From NCBI RefSeq assembly GCF_010183535.1, contig NC_071329.1:8432001-8496000 (forward strand): DNA of 64,000 nucleotides. Direction: 5' to 3'. Below are positions 13,259 through 24,161 of this stretch, in pieces. The first letter of the stretch is position 1. Each line of letters opens with the position of its first letter. The stretch is from Caenorhabditis remanei. Its lineage: Eukaryota; Nematoda; Chromadorea; Rhabditida; Rhabditidae. The notes beneath the pieces were generated by a model. The model was given only the letters and a program-made list of their open reading frames with translations. It did no database searches and was not told the DNA's origin. The position numbers and the translations under genes are program-made.

Positions 13259-16200
13259 CGCATACTCGGAAAATCTCCAAAAACTTCCTCAAAAAGTGCA
13301 CGAAACGAAAGAAATGAAGAGAAGATGAGTAGTCTGAAATGATCGAAATGAGAAGTAGAATGGAAAAAAACCCGAAACGAAAATAGGTGAAATGAAAACG
13401 AGAAACGAAGCGTCTAAACTAAACTTGTGAACAAACAAACGGAAAGAGAAGAAGAGAAAAAGGAGGAGAAAAGGAGCCAAAAGGACGACAAAATGAGAGA
13501 GAAGAACGGCTCCTCCGGTCTTCTTTTTTGGATCAGAGGGCCCATTTTCAGAGCTTCTTCATTTGATGCGAATCAATCAAATAACCGGAATTAGGCGGGA
13601 AGAGTAAAAGAAGAAAAGGACAGGAAAGTAATAAAAAAAAGAAAAAAGAAGAAGAGAAGGTTTGTCCATTCGGAGGGACATCGTAATCCTGTAGGGAAAG
13701 TAATCATGACGTGATGATGGAAGAGTCTTTCTTCCCCCTCTTCTGGAGCCAAAATGACTTTTTTTCTGCAATTGAAAACAAAGAGGTCCTCTCTCTTTTC
13801 CCTTAAATTGGCGCCTCGAGGTGTACCAACGATCTTTGATTCTTGTGAGTAAGAACTAAAAGGAAAAAGGAAAAAGAAAATATGAAATCAAATTGCAGAA
13901 CAACAATGGGAGGAGAGATGTTCTCAAGTTCTTTGGTTTAAACACAAAACACACAACTTTCAGAGACTGAAAATGTTAATTTTAGAAATGGGTGCTGACT
14001 GCCGATAAGCTGAAATATAGAGTTGAAAGAATACTTTGAGCCGCTTGGGATAATTATATGAGTTGGAGAAAAGTGACGTTCGAAGTTGGCTCGTGACAGC
14101 ATGCGATGTTTTCAGATACAAAGGACATTTTCCAGAGTTTCAGATTGGACCGCAAATGATCTGATCTCTGAAACCTAGTGGATGAGGAAGCAATTTCAGA
14201 AATGACACGGTTGAATATAAATTAATTTACCGGCCATGATCTTGAACTTTTCAGACAAAATAAAGAATTGTATGCAAACTTTTTCTTCTCGAATATCCAA
14301 AAATGAATACTGAAAATTTAGTGATTTTTAACGAAATCAATCTAACCTTTCAGAGATTATTTTACAAATTCCACTGTATCTACACAGTAATACAAACTTC
14401 TAACTTAACACTGTTTTTTCTCACATTAAATACTTCCTCTAGATGATTAAAATTGATCATCTAGGGAGTTCAACAGCTTACTACTGATCTGTTTGTCTTT
14501 TGGATTCTTTCTGTTCTTTTGAGCACACTGAAAATATAAAAAGAACCCATGTCAATTAAAAATACTGATTCTATGTTTTGTTCAACCCGAGTCTGCCACC
14601 TTCTAAAAACAAATAAGATAATGAATGAAATTAGAAAAAAGTGACCTAGTACGTGTTTAAAAAAAAGAAACACTTGGGAAAAACAGCGAAAAATTCTAAT
14701 AGTAAAGCACAAAACACATGTGAACTCTCAGACCTCCATCATTCTATTTTCGACTTTCTTATCATTTCACCTTTTCTGGAATTAAGGTCATCATTCATCG
14801 AGAGGGTGTTCGGAAGGAAATGACATCAATTTTGAAAATGTTTGCATTTCGGTTTTTGATTCTGACACTGTGCTAATTCTACATAGGTTGAACAAACAAG
14901 AGGGACACAGAAAAATAATGATTAACAGCCTTTTTTCGTAAGAAAACCGGTAGGAAAAATAGGAATATGAGTTTATTTATGAAAATGTTCAAAACGTTTC
15001 GAAGAGTTGGAAACTAGACTGTTGTTACATACATAAAGTAGAGAATGATATCACAGAAAACTCGTTTATGGTATAGTGTGTTGTTCCAAAAAATGTCTGG
15101 ATGGCCGTATTCAAGTTGAACTAATTAGGTAAACTGCGCTCTACCAAACGAGATGAAACTAGAAAACGGAAGTTACGTGGAGACAAAAAGAAACTATTAG
15201 TTGGAGTTCAGTGAACTGAAATTATGAAAGTGTGTCAGGTTGATCTACATTCAGTTGATTAAACAAGACACGTGATAACTCCCAGTCTCCTTCTGCAAAG
15301 TCACCATAATACGTTTGAGTTCAATATGCCCAATCGAAAACTGATCAAGACTGTAACAAACTTATAGCTTGATCGTTTTAAATTGAAACCCGATTCGGTA
15401 TTGATATATCAGAAACTGAGAAGTGTCTAGTTTAAACTCAATATTATGTATCCTTTTTTGAAAAAAAGAGGAATAAAGGTGAGAAAGACGAGAGAGAATG
15501 GAAAATCCATTTTCTGTATCTCATAGCAAAATAAAACAAATGAATCAAGCGGCTTATGTTGCCAGGTAATGTTGCTTGTTTCGGTCTACACATGGTCTCC
15601 ACATGGTCTAGAGTCACATTCTCATTCAAACATTTTCGTATAAAACAGAAAAACGAGACAGAAGGAACACACATCATGAGCTTTTTTCAGTGCTCCCTTT
15701 CTTCTCAAAAAGCTCAAAAATGGCGCCTAGCAACGAATCGAATGGACACCACCAATCCATGTGAAAAGAGAAAATGTGGAGGGAAATGGAATAGAGAAGA
15801 TGAAGAAAAAAAGAAGAAAAGGTGCTGCCTTCTCTTCCGGAGTTACAAGAAAACATTCAATTTTGAGTGAAAGAGAAAAAAAACATGGGCTTGAGTTGAA
15901 AAAGAAGACGGAGAGGTGACAAAATGGAGTAATTGCTTCCGGAACACAAAAGTTGTCTTCTGTACTTTGAAGAAAAAGAGAGGAACGACTTTCTTGAAAT
16001 GGAAACAAAAGGAGTTGAAACGAGTGGGTATGATGAGTGTCGAATGATTCGAAGTGACGTCATCCGTGAGTTAATGACCCAATATATATTCAGAGTGGGT
16101 TCGAAAATGAGGAGAAAAAATGAAGAAAGAAAAGAGGAATCGAGGTCAATAAGAGACAGAAACGAAACATAGAAAAGGGCATTCATTTTGCATTTTAGAA

Positions 16201-17880
16201 ACATAGACATTTACAAGTTCTCTTTCTCTGAAATTCAGATTCTTGGGCTAGAAACTTTCACACACGAATCAATGAATTATGCTGTGGGAAAAGCTAGAGA
16301 ACCGACGGTGTCGCCTGACCACTGAGTCGATCTGGTTCTATCAAGGGAATTAATTGATTTCACTCATGTCAGAGAGTAATTAAAAGAGATTTTACTACAG
16401 ATTTGAACTCATTATAGTTGAGAGTATCTCTAATTCACTTCACAGAGCTTCCAAGGAAGATTTTTTTGTCAAAAACAATCCCTCCAACTGCAAAATACCT
16501 TTCCATAGACGTGATCTCATACTCTACTTTTTGGTTTCTGATGTTTCGAAACTCTAGATTCGAATGAATTTTTTAGTATTTTCTTCGCTTTTCTCGGATG
16601 ACTCCATATATTTTCATCTTGTTAAAACTACTGGCCAAAACCAATATATTTGAGTTACTGCAAACGAAAAATTAATAGAAAAATATATCAAAGAACTGAA
16701 ACTAAACTAAAAATTAGATGATGGTGATGTTCTTCTGACCAGAGATATATAATTTAAAAATTCAAAAAGAGTGTAGTCCTCACATGATACTTAATGAGGA
16801 GAGAAAAAAACAGACAGCCTACGAAAAATTGAGTGTTGGAGATGACATTATATATGTCTGAAAATCGAGAGAAGATTGGATTATGTGCAGAAGAGAAGTG
16901 AGCAAAACGGGACAGGAGGGAACTTCGAGAAGAAAGAAAAAACAATTGAAGGTGGTGAGAATAGCGAAAAAGAATCAAGAGTGTCTGCTGTATAAGCTCT
17001 GAAAGTGCCGGTATCCATGGTGATTTGAGGAAAACTATGGGAAAATAGAGTCAGTTTTGAGGGAGAGAGAATGGGAAAAAGTTATGTCCACGACACTTCA
17101 ATTATTCTTTCAACTAGATATTTATTAGTAACTTTTTCTCAAAATTGTGACTGATCAGTGGTGAGTGGGGGGACGGGATTCTAGCTTCGCGTCTGGAAAC
17201 TTGATAAATGAATAGGCACCGGCACGAGAACAGCAACCAGGAGCCATGATTCTCCAAGAGAATTTTAGTGAAGAGCAATAGTGAACCAACCCGCGCGCAT
17301 TGTTTTAAAAGAAAGAACTGTACGATTGATCCTTCTTGAATGCGTTTCCTATAAAGTTCTGTTGAGCGCTTTGAAGGATTCAGTTAAAAAAAAGATAAAA
17401 TAAGACAATCCAAGCCACGACCATAATAAAAATAGAGCGGATAGTGAGACTATTGGAGTAGGTGAAACCTGACGCCCGCTTATTCTTTGAGAATAGCCAT
17501 TTTCAAACAAACATGGTGAGTGATCAACACGCCTGCTTCTCACTCACTCTCAACGGAAATGTGCTCTCAATGCGACTTTCAAAAATGCGAGTTTCTTCTT
17601 CTCCTCCTTCTGAATGTGCACACAAAAAGATTAGTTGAAGAGAGAAGAAAAAGTAGGTGTGATTGGATTAGAAGCCACGAGGCACCAATTGAAAAAAGAT
17701 GGAGAGAAGGGGGTGAAATGGCATTGGATAATCTTCTGGTCTTTTCTGAAAGAAGCATGTGGAATAAGCTGAAAAAGAATGAGGAAAGCGGGAAAAGTAA
17801 AGAGAAGGAAAAAAGAGAAAAAGATTGGGACCACCACGAATAAGGAGGTGTAAATAAGTGGGAGGGTGGGATGGCGGCTC
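13259..17880. other. Gene-poor, plus-strand purine-rich region
   Basis: About 4.6 kb with long A/G-rich runs on the plus strand (for example 13570-13660, 15770-15900, 17770-17830). Several minus-strand open frames are composed of Phe/Ser/Leu and are composition artefacts. No exon with convincing splice context was found. It may be upstream or intronic sequence of the minus-strand gene ending at 12021. Confidence 0.4.
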
Positions 17881-17907
17881 TTCTAAAATGGCATCATTAT
17901 TTCCCAG

Positions 17908-18038
17908 ATGGCAAAAAATGGCAGAGTGTGTCTGGTTCAGATTTCAGATGAAGTCGAGCAAGTCACAGACATTTTTAGCACTGACCACATGAAATCTGAA
18001 CCTTATGATCTGAATAACAGAAACTGTCAACATTTTTT
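17908..18038 (+). pseudogene. LRAT/NlpC-P60-like coding fragment interrupted by a foldback element
   Basis: The open frame contains ISDEVEQV and then YDLNNRNCQHF. The NCxHF signature preceded by YDL is the catalytic-cysteine motif of LRAT-like permuted papain-fold proteins (known family pattern). The frame runs straight into the terminus of the long-inverted-repeat element at 18039. The host sequence resumes after 19830 with a short Phe-rich tail and stop. A possible acceptor (GGTTCAG) lies just before the motif. No upstream exons carrying the family's first histidine were found, so this is probably a gene remnant, although a functional short exon is possible. Confidence 0.45.
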
Positions 18039-18370
18039 GGCTCTGTTCCAAAATCGGAGGCCCATAAAAAAATCAGAGGCCCATGGCAGAATCGGAGGCC
18101 CGTAGCAGAATCGGAGGCCCATGGCAGAATCGGAGGCCCATGGTAGATAGAGAATGTCATCGTTTATAAATGATGAAAAACTCCTTTATAAGCAGCTGAA
18201 GTAGTGCAGAAGTCTGAAAACCATGTTGTAACTACATGATGCGCAAAGCTGATTTTTATTTTTATTTTTCATTCATTTCAAATTTTAACAGATCTTTTTT
18301 AACACATTTATTTAATCAATAAGATACATACAATTATTTACATGAAAAGAAATGATACATATTATACAAG

Positions 18371-18640
18371 TTATATACATGAAGTTATACAAGTTATATA
18401 CATGAAGTTATTCAGGTGTTTAAAAAAAGAGTACTCAGTTACATCTACAAACCCTATTACACGAATTGAGTACCTAATTTGAAGTCCATACCCGTTCTCC
18501 CGAATGTAAATATTAAATCTAAACAAAGATAATTTACTACTCGAATAATAAGCTACTACTTGGATCTCGGAGCCTATCTCTAATTCTACCTCCTTAATAA
18601 ATGTGCTGCTTGTTTTTTCGTTATCCTGGGACAAAACCAC
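18371..18640 (-). other. Open frame inside the foldback element, 89 aa, unrecognised
   Basis: A minus-strand frame of 89 codons lies in the element interior, directly inside the left arm. It has no recognised domain, transposase motif or clear splice sites. It could be captured host sequence. Coding status is uncertain. Confidence 0.2.
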
Positions 18641-18712
18641 TACCTAAAAAAACATCGTCGCCTGAAAACCTAGAAATAATGTAACTTACTCTAGGTAACT
18701 TATTATCACTAA

Positions 18713-19331
18713 ATGGGTAGCACATTCTTTCTTCCGCCAACATCTGCGACAACACTGTCTACATCAAACTTACTCTCTCCGACAACAACTAGACGAAGTG
18801 GCCCGAGAAAATCCACTGTTCCATCTGCCGGCACCACTACGGCCACTGCGTCTACATTTACTGTCCCTCTGTCATCCACTGCAACGTCAAAAGTTACACC
18901 AACAGCCACGGCACCTTCCCAAACAACTACAATCATTTTAGATGTTCTGCGGTGGACGCAGAACATCTAAAATGTCTTCTACTACCCCCTTCTCTTCTTC
19001 AACTTTGCCTAAAACTACGAGAGTTAAACCTACTAAAACTCCTAGTTATACAACTAAAAAACCACAAAGTACTACTGAGAATTCCATAATTCATAGCCCC
19101 ACTAACCCGCCCACAAGATCAAGACATGTTACAACAGGCAAAGAAAACTTAAACATCCTCTTAGGGTTTCAAATCCCCTACAACTCCGAAGCCTCCAAAA
19201 CTTCCAAAGATGCCCAAGGGACCCAAAGTACAAACTGGCAAATGCGGATAGTTGCTTCCCATTTTTTTCCTTTAACAATTATTCACATAAATATTCGGGT
19301 AAATAAATGTGTTAAAAAAGATCTGTTATAA
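18713..19331 (+). other. Thr/Ser-rich mucin-like frames inside the foldback element
   Basis: Two overlapping plus-strand frames (18713-18970 and 18942-19331) are dominated by Thr, Ser and Pro, as in nematode mucin-like secreted proteins. They are in different frames and meet at a perfect hairpin (18934-18974). No signal peptide or splice structure is visible. The segment looks like captured host coding sequence that no longer forms one gene. An alternative is chance open frames in a low-complexity region. Confidence 0.3.
18934..18974. repeat. Perfect 18-bp inverted repeat with 5-nt loop
   Basis: CATTTTAGATGTTCTGCG (18934-18951) is followed by GTGGA and then the exact reverse complement (18957-18974). 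It lies in the centre of the foldback element and marks the switch between the two Thr/Ser-rich frames. Confidence 0.9.
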
Positions 19332-19472
19332 TTTGAAATGAATGAAAAATAAAAATAAAAATCAGCTTTGCGCACCATGTAGTTACAACATGGTTTTCAG
19401 ACTTCTGCACTACTTCAGCTGCTTATAAAGGAGTTTTTCATAATTTATAAACGAAGACATTCTCTATCTACC

Positions 19473-19812
19473 ATGGGCCTCCGATTCTGCCATGGGCCTC
19501 CGATTCTGCTACGGGCCTTTTATTTTTTTACGGGCCTCCGATTCTGCCATGGGCCTCCGATTCTGCCATGGGCCTCCGATTTTTTTACGGGCCTCCGATT
19601 CTGCCATGGGCCTCCGATTCTGCCATGGGCCTCCGATTTTTTTACGGGCCTCCGATTCTGCCATGGGCCTCCGATTCTGCCATGGGCCTCCGATTTTTTT
19701 ACGGGCCTCCGATTCTGCCATGGGCCTCCGATTCTGCCATGGGCCTCCGATTTTTTTACGGGCCTCCGATTCTGCCATGGGCCTCCGATTTTTTTATGGG
19801 CCTCCGATTTTG
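19473..19812. repeat. 19-bp satellite array GGGCCTCCGATT..., 57-bp higher-order unit
   Basis: About 18 copies of a 19-bp unit alternate between two forms, GGGCCTCCGATTCTGCCAT and GGGCCTCCGATTTTTTTAC. They are organised mostly as a 57-bp trimer of two of the first form followed by one of the second. The unit appears about five times in the opposite arm (18054-18143). The overlapping open frames across the array on both strands follow from a repeat without stops and are not genes. Confidence 0.9.
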
Positions 19813-20160
19813 GAACAGAGCCCATTTTTTTTTGAACTCATCACGCCATTTTTTTGGAGCTTGGGAAAACAATGAGGCGGGACTGAAGGAAACATAGCTT
19901 TTTTTGGATGGATGTAGAGTCAAAACACATTTGGAGAGGTTTTGAGAAAGTTGATCTACTGAAAAGAACACAAAGAGAAACTTTTTTAGAGAAGAAACTT
20001 TGGTGGTTACAATACTTCTTGTATGCTTTCCAACTAGTTTTACTTTTAGATATAGGAATACTCGAAAACGCGCTTCCAGTAGAAATGAATTCGGCCTCCC
20101 TTTCCTCACTCGGCCTCCCTTTCCTTGCCATATTCGGTGCTATTGATTTTTGTCTCTTCA

Positions 20161-20949
20161 ATGGCGTTTCACCGCCCTGCTCCCAAACGGAAGCAGACAT
20201 CTTCTGATGATGATCCTCCTTCGCAATTTGTACCATATTCTGCCTACAAAGATCTCTATGATCGAGTCGCTGCCCTCACTTCTTTGGTCAATCAACTACG
20301 TGGAGCCATAATCGATTCGGGGCAGAACAAACTTGCTGAAGCAGTTGCTGAATCTTGTGAACACCTTCCTGATTTGCCCAAAATCGCTGATCCACTGCTT
20401 CAAGATCCTTTCGGTGCTGCTGACTCTTCTGTTCCCATGGACACCTCTTCTCTGATACCACAAGTCGTTCCTCCTCCTATCACGCCTATCAACACTTTGG
20501 ATATTGCACGCGAAGCCGCGAAACTGTTAGACAAGGCTACGCGTGTGGTAATCGAGAGAATGCCGGATGATCGTGATAACATTGCTCAAGACGAACGAGA
20601 CCTCGAATTCTTCCAGAAACTCGCCTCGTCCCATCACTTGCCTGCTCCTAAGATAGCTCACCGTCACCAATGCTCCTCCAAATTTCGCCCGCTCAAGCTC
20701 CAATTCGACTCCTCGCTAGACCGTGATATCTTCCTGCATGGCTTTCACCGGATCCGCTCTTCTGAGAAATCTCTTATGGACATCGCCAGCAAACCCCGTG
20801 CCCGACGTGATCTGACTCAACCTGAACTTGAGACCCTGCGTGCCTCTCGGAAGTATGTCTACGAGCAGAACAAGATTGCCAAAGAGTCCAAATTCATCAT
20901 GTCTGATATCACCTACAAGCTCAATTCCAAGCCACGTCCTTTTGTATAA
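20161..20949 (+). CDS. LINE ORF1 protein, 262 aa
   Basis: Starts at ATG 20161 and ends at TAA 20949. The N-terminus is basic and Pro-rich (MAFHRPAPKRKQTSS). A short coiled-coil-like stretch follows (YDRVAALTSLVNQLRGAI). The C-terminal half contains FRPLKLQFDSSLDRDIFL followed by basic residues, which resembles the RNA-binding region of CR1-type ORF1 proteins. Such proteins coat the element RNA and act as chaperones during target-primed reverse transcription (family knowledge). There is no CCHC knuckle. The stop lies about 27 bases before the first usable ORF2 start, so ORF2 may be made by reinitiation. Confidence 0.8.
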   Translation: MAFHRPAPKRKQTSSDDDPPSQFVPYSAYKDLYDRVAALTSLVNQLRGAIIDSGQNKLAEAVAESCEHLPDLPKIADPLLQDPFGAADSSVPMDTSSLIPQVVPPPITPINTLDIAREAAKLLDKATRVVIERMPDDRDNIAQDERDLEFFQKLASSHHLPAPKIAHRHQCSSKFRPLKLQFDSSLDRDIFLHGFHRIRSSEKSLMDIASKPRARRDLTQPELETLRASRKYVYEQNKIAKESKFIMSDITYKLNSKPRPFV

Positions 20950-20975
20950 GTGCCTGTCCGCCTATTATATCTCCA

Positions 20976-23910
20976 GTGCTTATTGATTCTTCTTTTGTTT
21001 CTACGTGTTCTATTTCGCAATCCTTTTCTCCCCCTTTGAACCCTTTTTCTCTTTCTGTTCCCTCCTCCCTTGCACAGTCTGATATTGGAATTAATATTCT
21101 CTTGTCAAATATTCGAGGTGTCGCCAGCCTTACCAAAATTTCTCTTCTTATAGACCTTTTCTTAGCCTCCTCCCATGATATCTTAGCCCTTACCGAAACT
21201 TTCCTCTCTAATTCCATTCCTTCTTCCCTTTTTGAGTCTCGTAACATCTCCGTTGTTCGCTGCGACCGTATTCTGTCTCTCCACCGCAAAGCTTCCGGTG
21301 GTGGTGTTGCCTTCCTTTCCAAAAATTACTTATGTCTCACTCCTATCACGACCAACTTACACCTCCATTACCCTTATCATCAATCTGAAATCTCTGCTTG
21401 CCTCGTCTCTCCTTCCTCCTCAAACCCAGAACTTCCTAAATTCACACCTTTTACTCTTATATTAGTGTACCGTCCTCCCGACGGTAAATCATCTGAATTA
21501 ACTGCTCTCACTTCCCACCTTGAAAGCCTCATTCCTTTGTCCTCTGTAGTTTGTCTGGGCGATTTCAACTTCCCTTCTGTTGACTTTAAGGATCCTTCAT
21601 TTTGTCATCCCTTCTCCGATTTCATTTCTTCTAAGGGACTTACTCAACATGTTTCTTTCCCTACCCGCTCCACATCTACTACAGCCAACATCCTTGATTT
21701 AGTCTTTTCTTCAGATGATATTGTTCTTTCTCCTCCGATCTGCCACCCCCCCTCTCTTAAATTCTGATCACATGAGCGTCAACTTCTCTATTCTTCCTAA
21801 TCCTCTTTCTTCTATCCTCCCCTCTCCTAGTCCCTCTTTCCCTAAGCTTGACTATAAAAAGTGCAATTATGGCCTTTTAAACTCTGATATTGCTTCTCTG
21901 GACTGGGATCTTATTCTCAGTTCCCTTCCCTGTCCTTCTTCCAAATTCGAAAAATTTATTCAAATCCTTTCGGACCTAATCTTACTGCACACTCCACCCA
22001 AGCCTTTGACAAAACCTAGTCCTCCCTCTAAGTCAATTCGTCAGCTCCGTCGTGCTCGTAGCCGTTTCACCAAGCTCCTAGCCTCTCATCGTGCTTCCTT
22101 TACTGATATTCACGCTCTCAGCTGTAGAATTCGCAATCTCTCCAAAACCATTCGTGGCAACTACGCCAGAACTGAGAAAATCCTCTTGAAATCTCCACAT
22201 ACTTCCGTTGCCCGCTCGCTCATCTCTAGAAGATTAAAAACCGTATCCAGTATTCCTTCCCTCACCTTCCAAGGACGTGTCGTCTGTTCCGACTCAGAGA
22301 AAGCCTCTATTTTCTCATCTTCCTTTTTGTCTAACTTCAAGACTTCTCCTCCTGCTTCATACGTTGCTCCTCATCTCTCCTCCTCTCGCCCTTCATCTTC
22401 CCCTTTGCTTGACAATGATTTGTTCGCTCCTTGGGTTATTGAGCATGCCCTACAAAAACTTCCTCCTCGCTGTGGCTTTTCTCCCCACCTCGCCAATTTT
22501 TTCCTGATTAAAAAATGTGCCACTTCTATATCTCTTCCTCTCTCGATAATCTTTGGTGAATCTCTCCGCTCTTCATTAGTTCCGCTTTCTTGGAAGAAGG
22601 CTGTAATTATACCGGTGCACAAAAAAGGTAATCCTGGTTGCCCGGAAAACTACCGCCCCATCTCGCTCACGGACCCCTTTTCCAGAATTTTCGAGAGAAT
22701 TATTTGTAACCGAATTAAATTAGATTGTCTTCACAAACTCTCTGCACACCAACACGGTTTTCTCGCCAAGCGCTCCTGTCCTAGTTCCCTTGTTCAAGTT
22801 GTTACCAACTACAAGATAATTCTCAAAACTCACGGTTCCCTGGATGTTGTCTTCTTTGATTTCAAGAAGGCGTTCGACCAGGTTCCTCTCAATTTACTTC
22901 TAAACAAGCTTGCCTTTTTTGACATTCCACCTCTCTTTATCTCTTGGTTTTCTGATTTTCTCACCTCCCGTTCCTTTTCCGTCAAAGTTAACAGTACCAC
23001 CGATCCTTCCTCTGCTCTGATCCACTCTGGTGTCCCTCAGGGATCCGTCTCGGGACCTCTATTATTCCTCTTGTATATTAACGATTTATTAATCAGCCTT
23101 CAATCTATCCCTTATCTCCACTTCGCTGCTTATGCTGATGATATAAAAATTTACTCCCACCTTCCCTCCAGCCTCCAAGCAGGTATTGACTTGGTCTCCG
23201 ACTGGGCAGTTTCCAATGATCTTCCTTTGGCTCATTCCAAAACGGGTTTACTCCGCTTGGGTTCCCTCAACCCCTCTCACCGGTTTCACATCGTTGGCTC
23301 TCCCATTTTAGATTCCCACTCTGTTCGTGATCTCGGAATTCTCTTTGAACCTGACCTCAAGTTTTCTGCCCACATTAAAAAGTCAGTATCTCTAGCTCGT
23401 CTTCGCTCTTCCCAAATCCTCAAATCTTTCAAGTCTAATAATCCGGCATTTTACTCTTTTCTATTCAAAACATATGTTCTTCCTATTCTTGAATACGCTT
23501 CTGTCATTTTCTGTCTTGCCCCCTCCTCATCCCTCTCCAGACTTCTTGAATCCACTCTTCGAATTTACTCTAGGAAAACTCTCCAACGATGCAATATCGC
23601 TTTCTCATCTTATTCGCATCGTCTTGAACTTCTCTCTATCTACTCTATAAGACACCGTAGACTCAAATCCCAATTACTTCTTCTGTATAAATTTATAGCT
23701 GGCGCATCTCATTTTCCCAATCTCAATTCCTTTATCAGACTGTCAAGTTCTCCACGAAGACCCATGACTCTCATTTATGTCTCCCCCCTCTCCTACAATT
23801 TTTTCTCTTTTATCCTTCCCATCTGGAATGCCATTGTTGCCAATGTTAGTAGTTTCCTCTCCCCCTCCCAATTTGAACATCTTCTTGACTCTGCCATTAC
23901 CCGGTTTTAA
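20976..23910 (+). pseudogene. LINE ORF2: endonuclease plus reverse transcriptase, frameshifted
   Basis: The first part (20976-21767) encodes an AP-type endonuclease with SNIRG, ALTET, VYRPPD and GDFNFPS. The second part (to 23910), in another frame, encodes the reverse transcriptase with YRPISLTDPFSRIFE, FFDFKKAFDQV, GVPQGSVSGPLLFLLYIND and the catalytic AYADDIK (about 23128-23148). The frames meet at a run of seven C residues (21746-21752), so a one-base indel in a homopolymer explains the break. No in-frame ATG precedes the endonuclease, and GTG 20976 is only the first start-like codon. The C-terminal part keeps the CR1-type block after the polymerase. The rest of the RT frame is intact for over 700 codons, which suggests a recent lesion or a sequencing error. 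Confidence 0.85.
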
Positions 23911-24161
23911 TTTATTATCTCATCTGGTCATTTTGTTAAATACATATCATTATTCTCTCCTTTAATTTGCCTTCTACGGTTATCTCTTCCCCCTTGCCAA
24001 CTTGTCTGCCTACCCTCCTTTTTATATTTATTCTCATTCCCCGTTTCCTATGTATCATGTCATCCCTATTTTCTACTCGAAACTGTCTCGTGAGGGATTG
24101 TTTCTAGTCTTTTGTATCTTTTTGGTTTCCTTTTAGTCACAATAAATTAAATTAAATGAAT

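Larger units (their letters stand above)
18039..19822. mobile_element. Long-TIR (foldback) DNA transposon, 8-bp target duplication
   Basis: A 1784-bp element is bounded by inverted ends beginning GGCTCTGTTCCAAAATCGG. It is flanked by an exact 8-bp direct repeat CATTTTTT (18031-18038 and 19823-19830). The left arm (18039-18314, 276 bp) and the right arm (19300-19822, 523 bp) pair almost perfectly through a non-satellite core (for example CAGCTGAAGTAGTGCAGAAG). They differ mainly in the copy number of a 19-bp satellite near the outer ends. The 985-bp interior carries Thr/Ser-rich open frames but no recognisable transposase, so the element looks non-autonomous. An 8-bp duplication is typical of the hAT superfamily. 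The superfamily call is inference. Confidence 0.8.
20091..24153 (+). mobile_element. CR1/jockey-type non-LTR retrotransposon (LINE), nearly full length
   Basis: The element is 4.06 kb and carries ORF1, an ORF2 with AP-type endonuclease and reverse transcriptase, and an A/T-rich 3' tail (AATAAATTAAATTA). A candidate 8-bp target duplication AAATGAAT lies at 20083-20090 and 24154-24161. There is no RNase H domain and no LTR. The architecture fits the CR1-like (Sam-type) elements of Caenorhabditis. The clade is inferred from motif style only. ORF2 carries a one-base frameshift, so this copy is probably not autonomous unless the slip is programmed. Confidence 0.88.

Noticed and set aside
15556..16210. 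Frames of about 80-117 codons on both strands
   Set aside because: They lie in a low-complexity purine-rich tract and show no splice context or recognisable residues.
19473..19897. Several long overlapping open frames on both strands, repeating GLRFCHGPPILPWASD and its antisense
   Set aside because: They are translations of the 19-bp satellite; 57 bases is a multiple of three and the unit has no stop, so open frames arise automatically.
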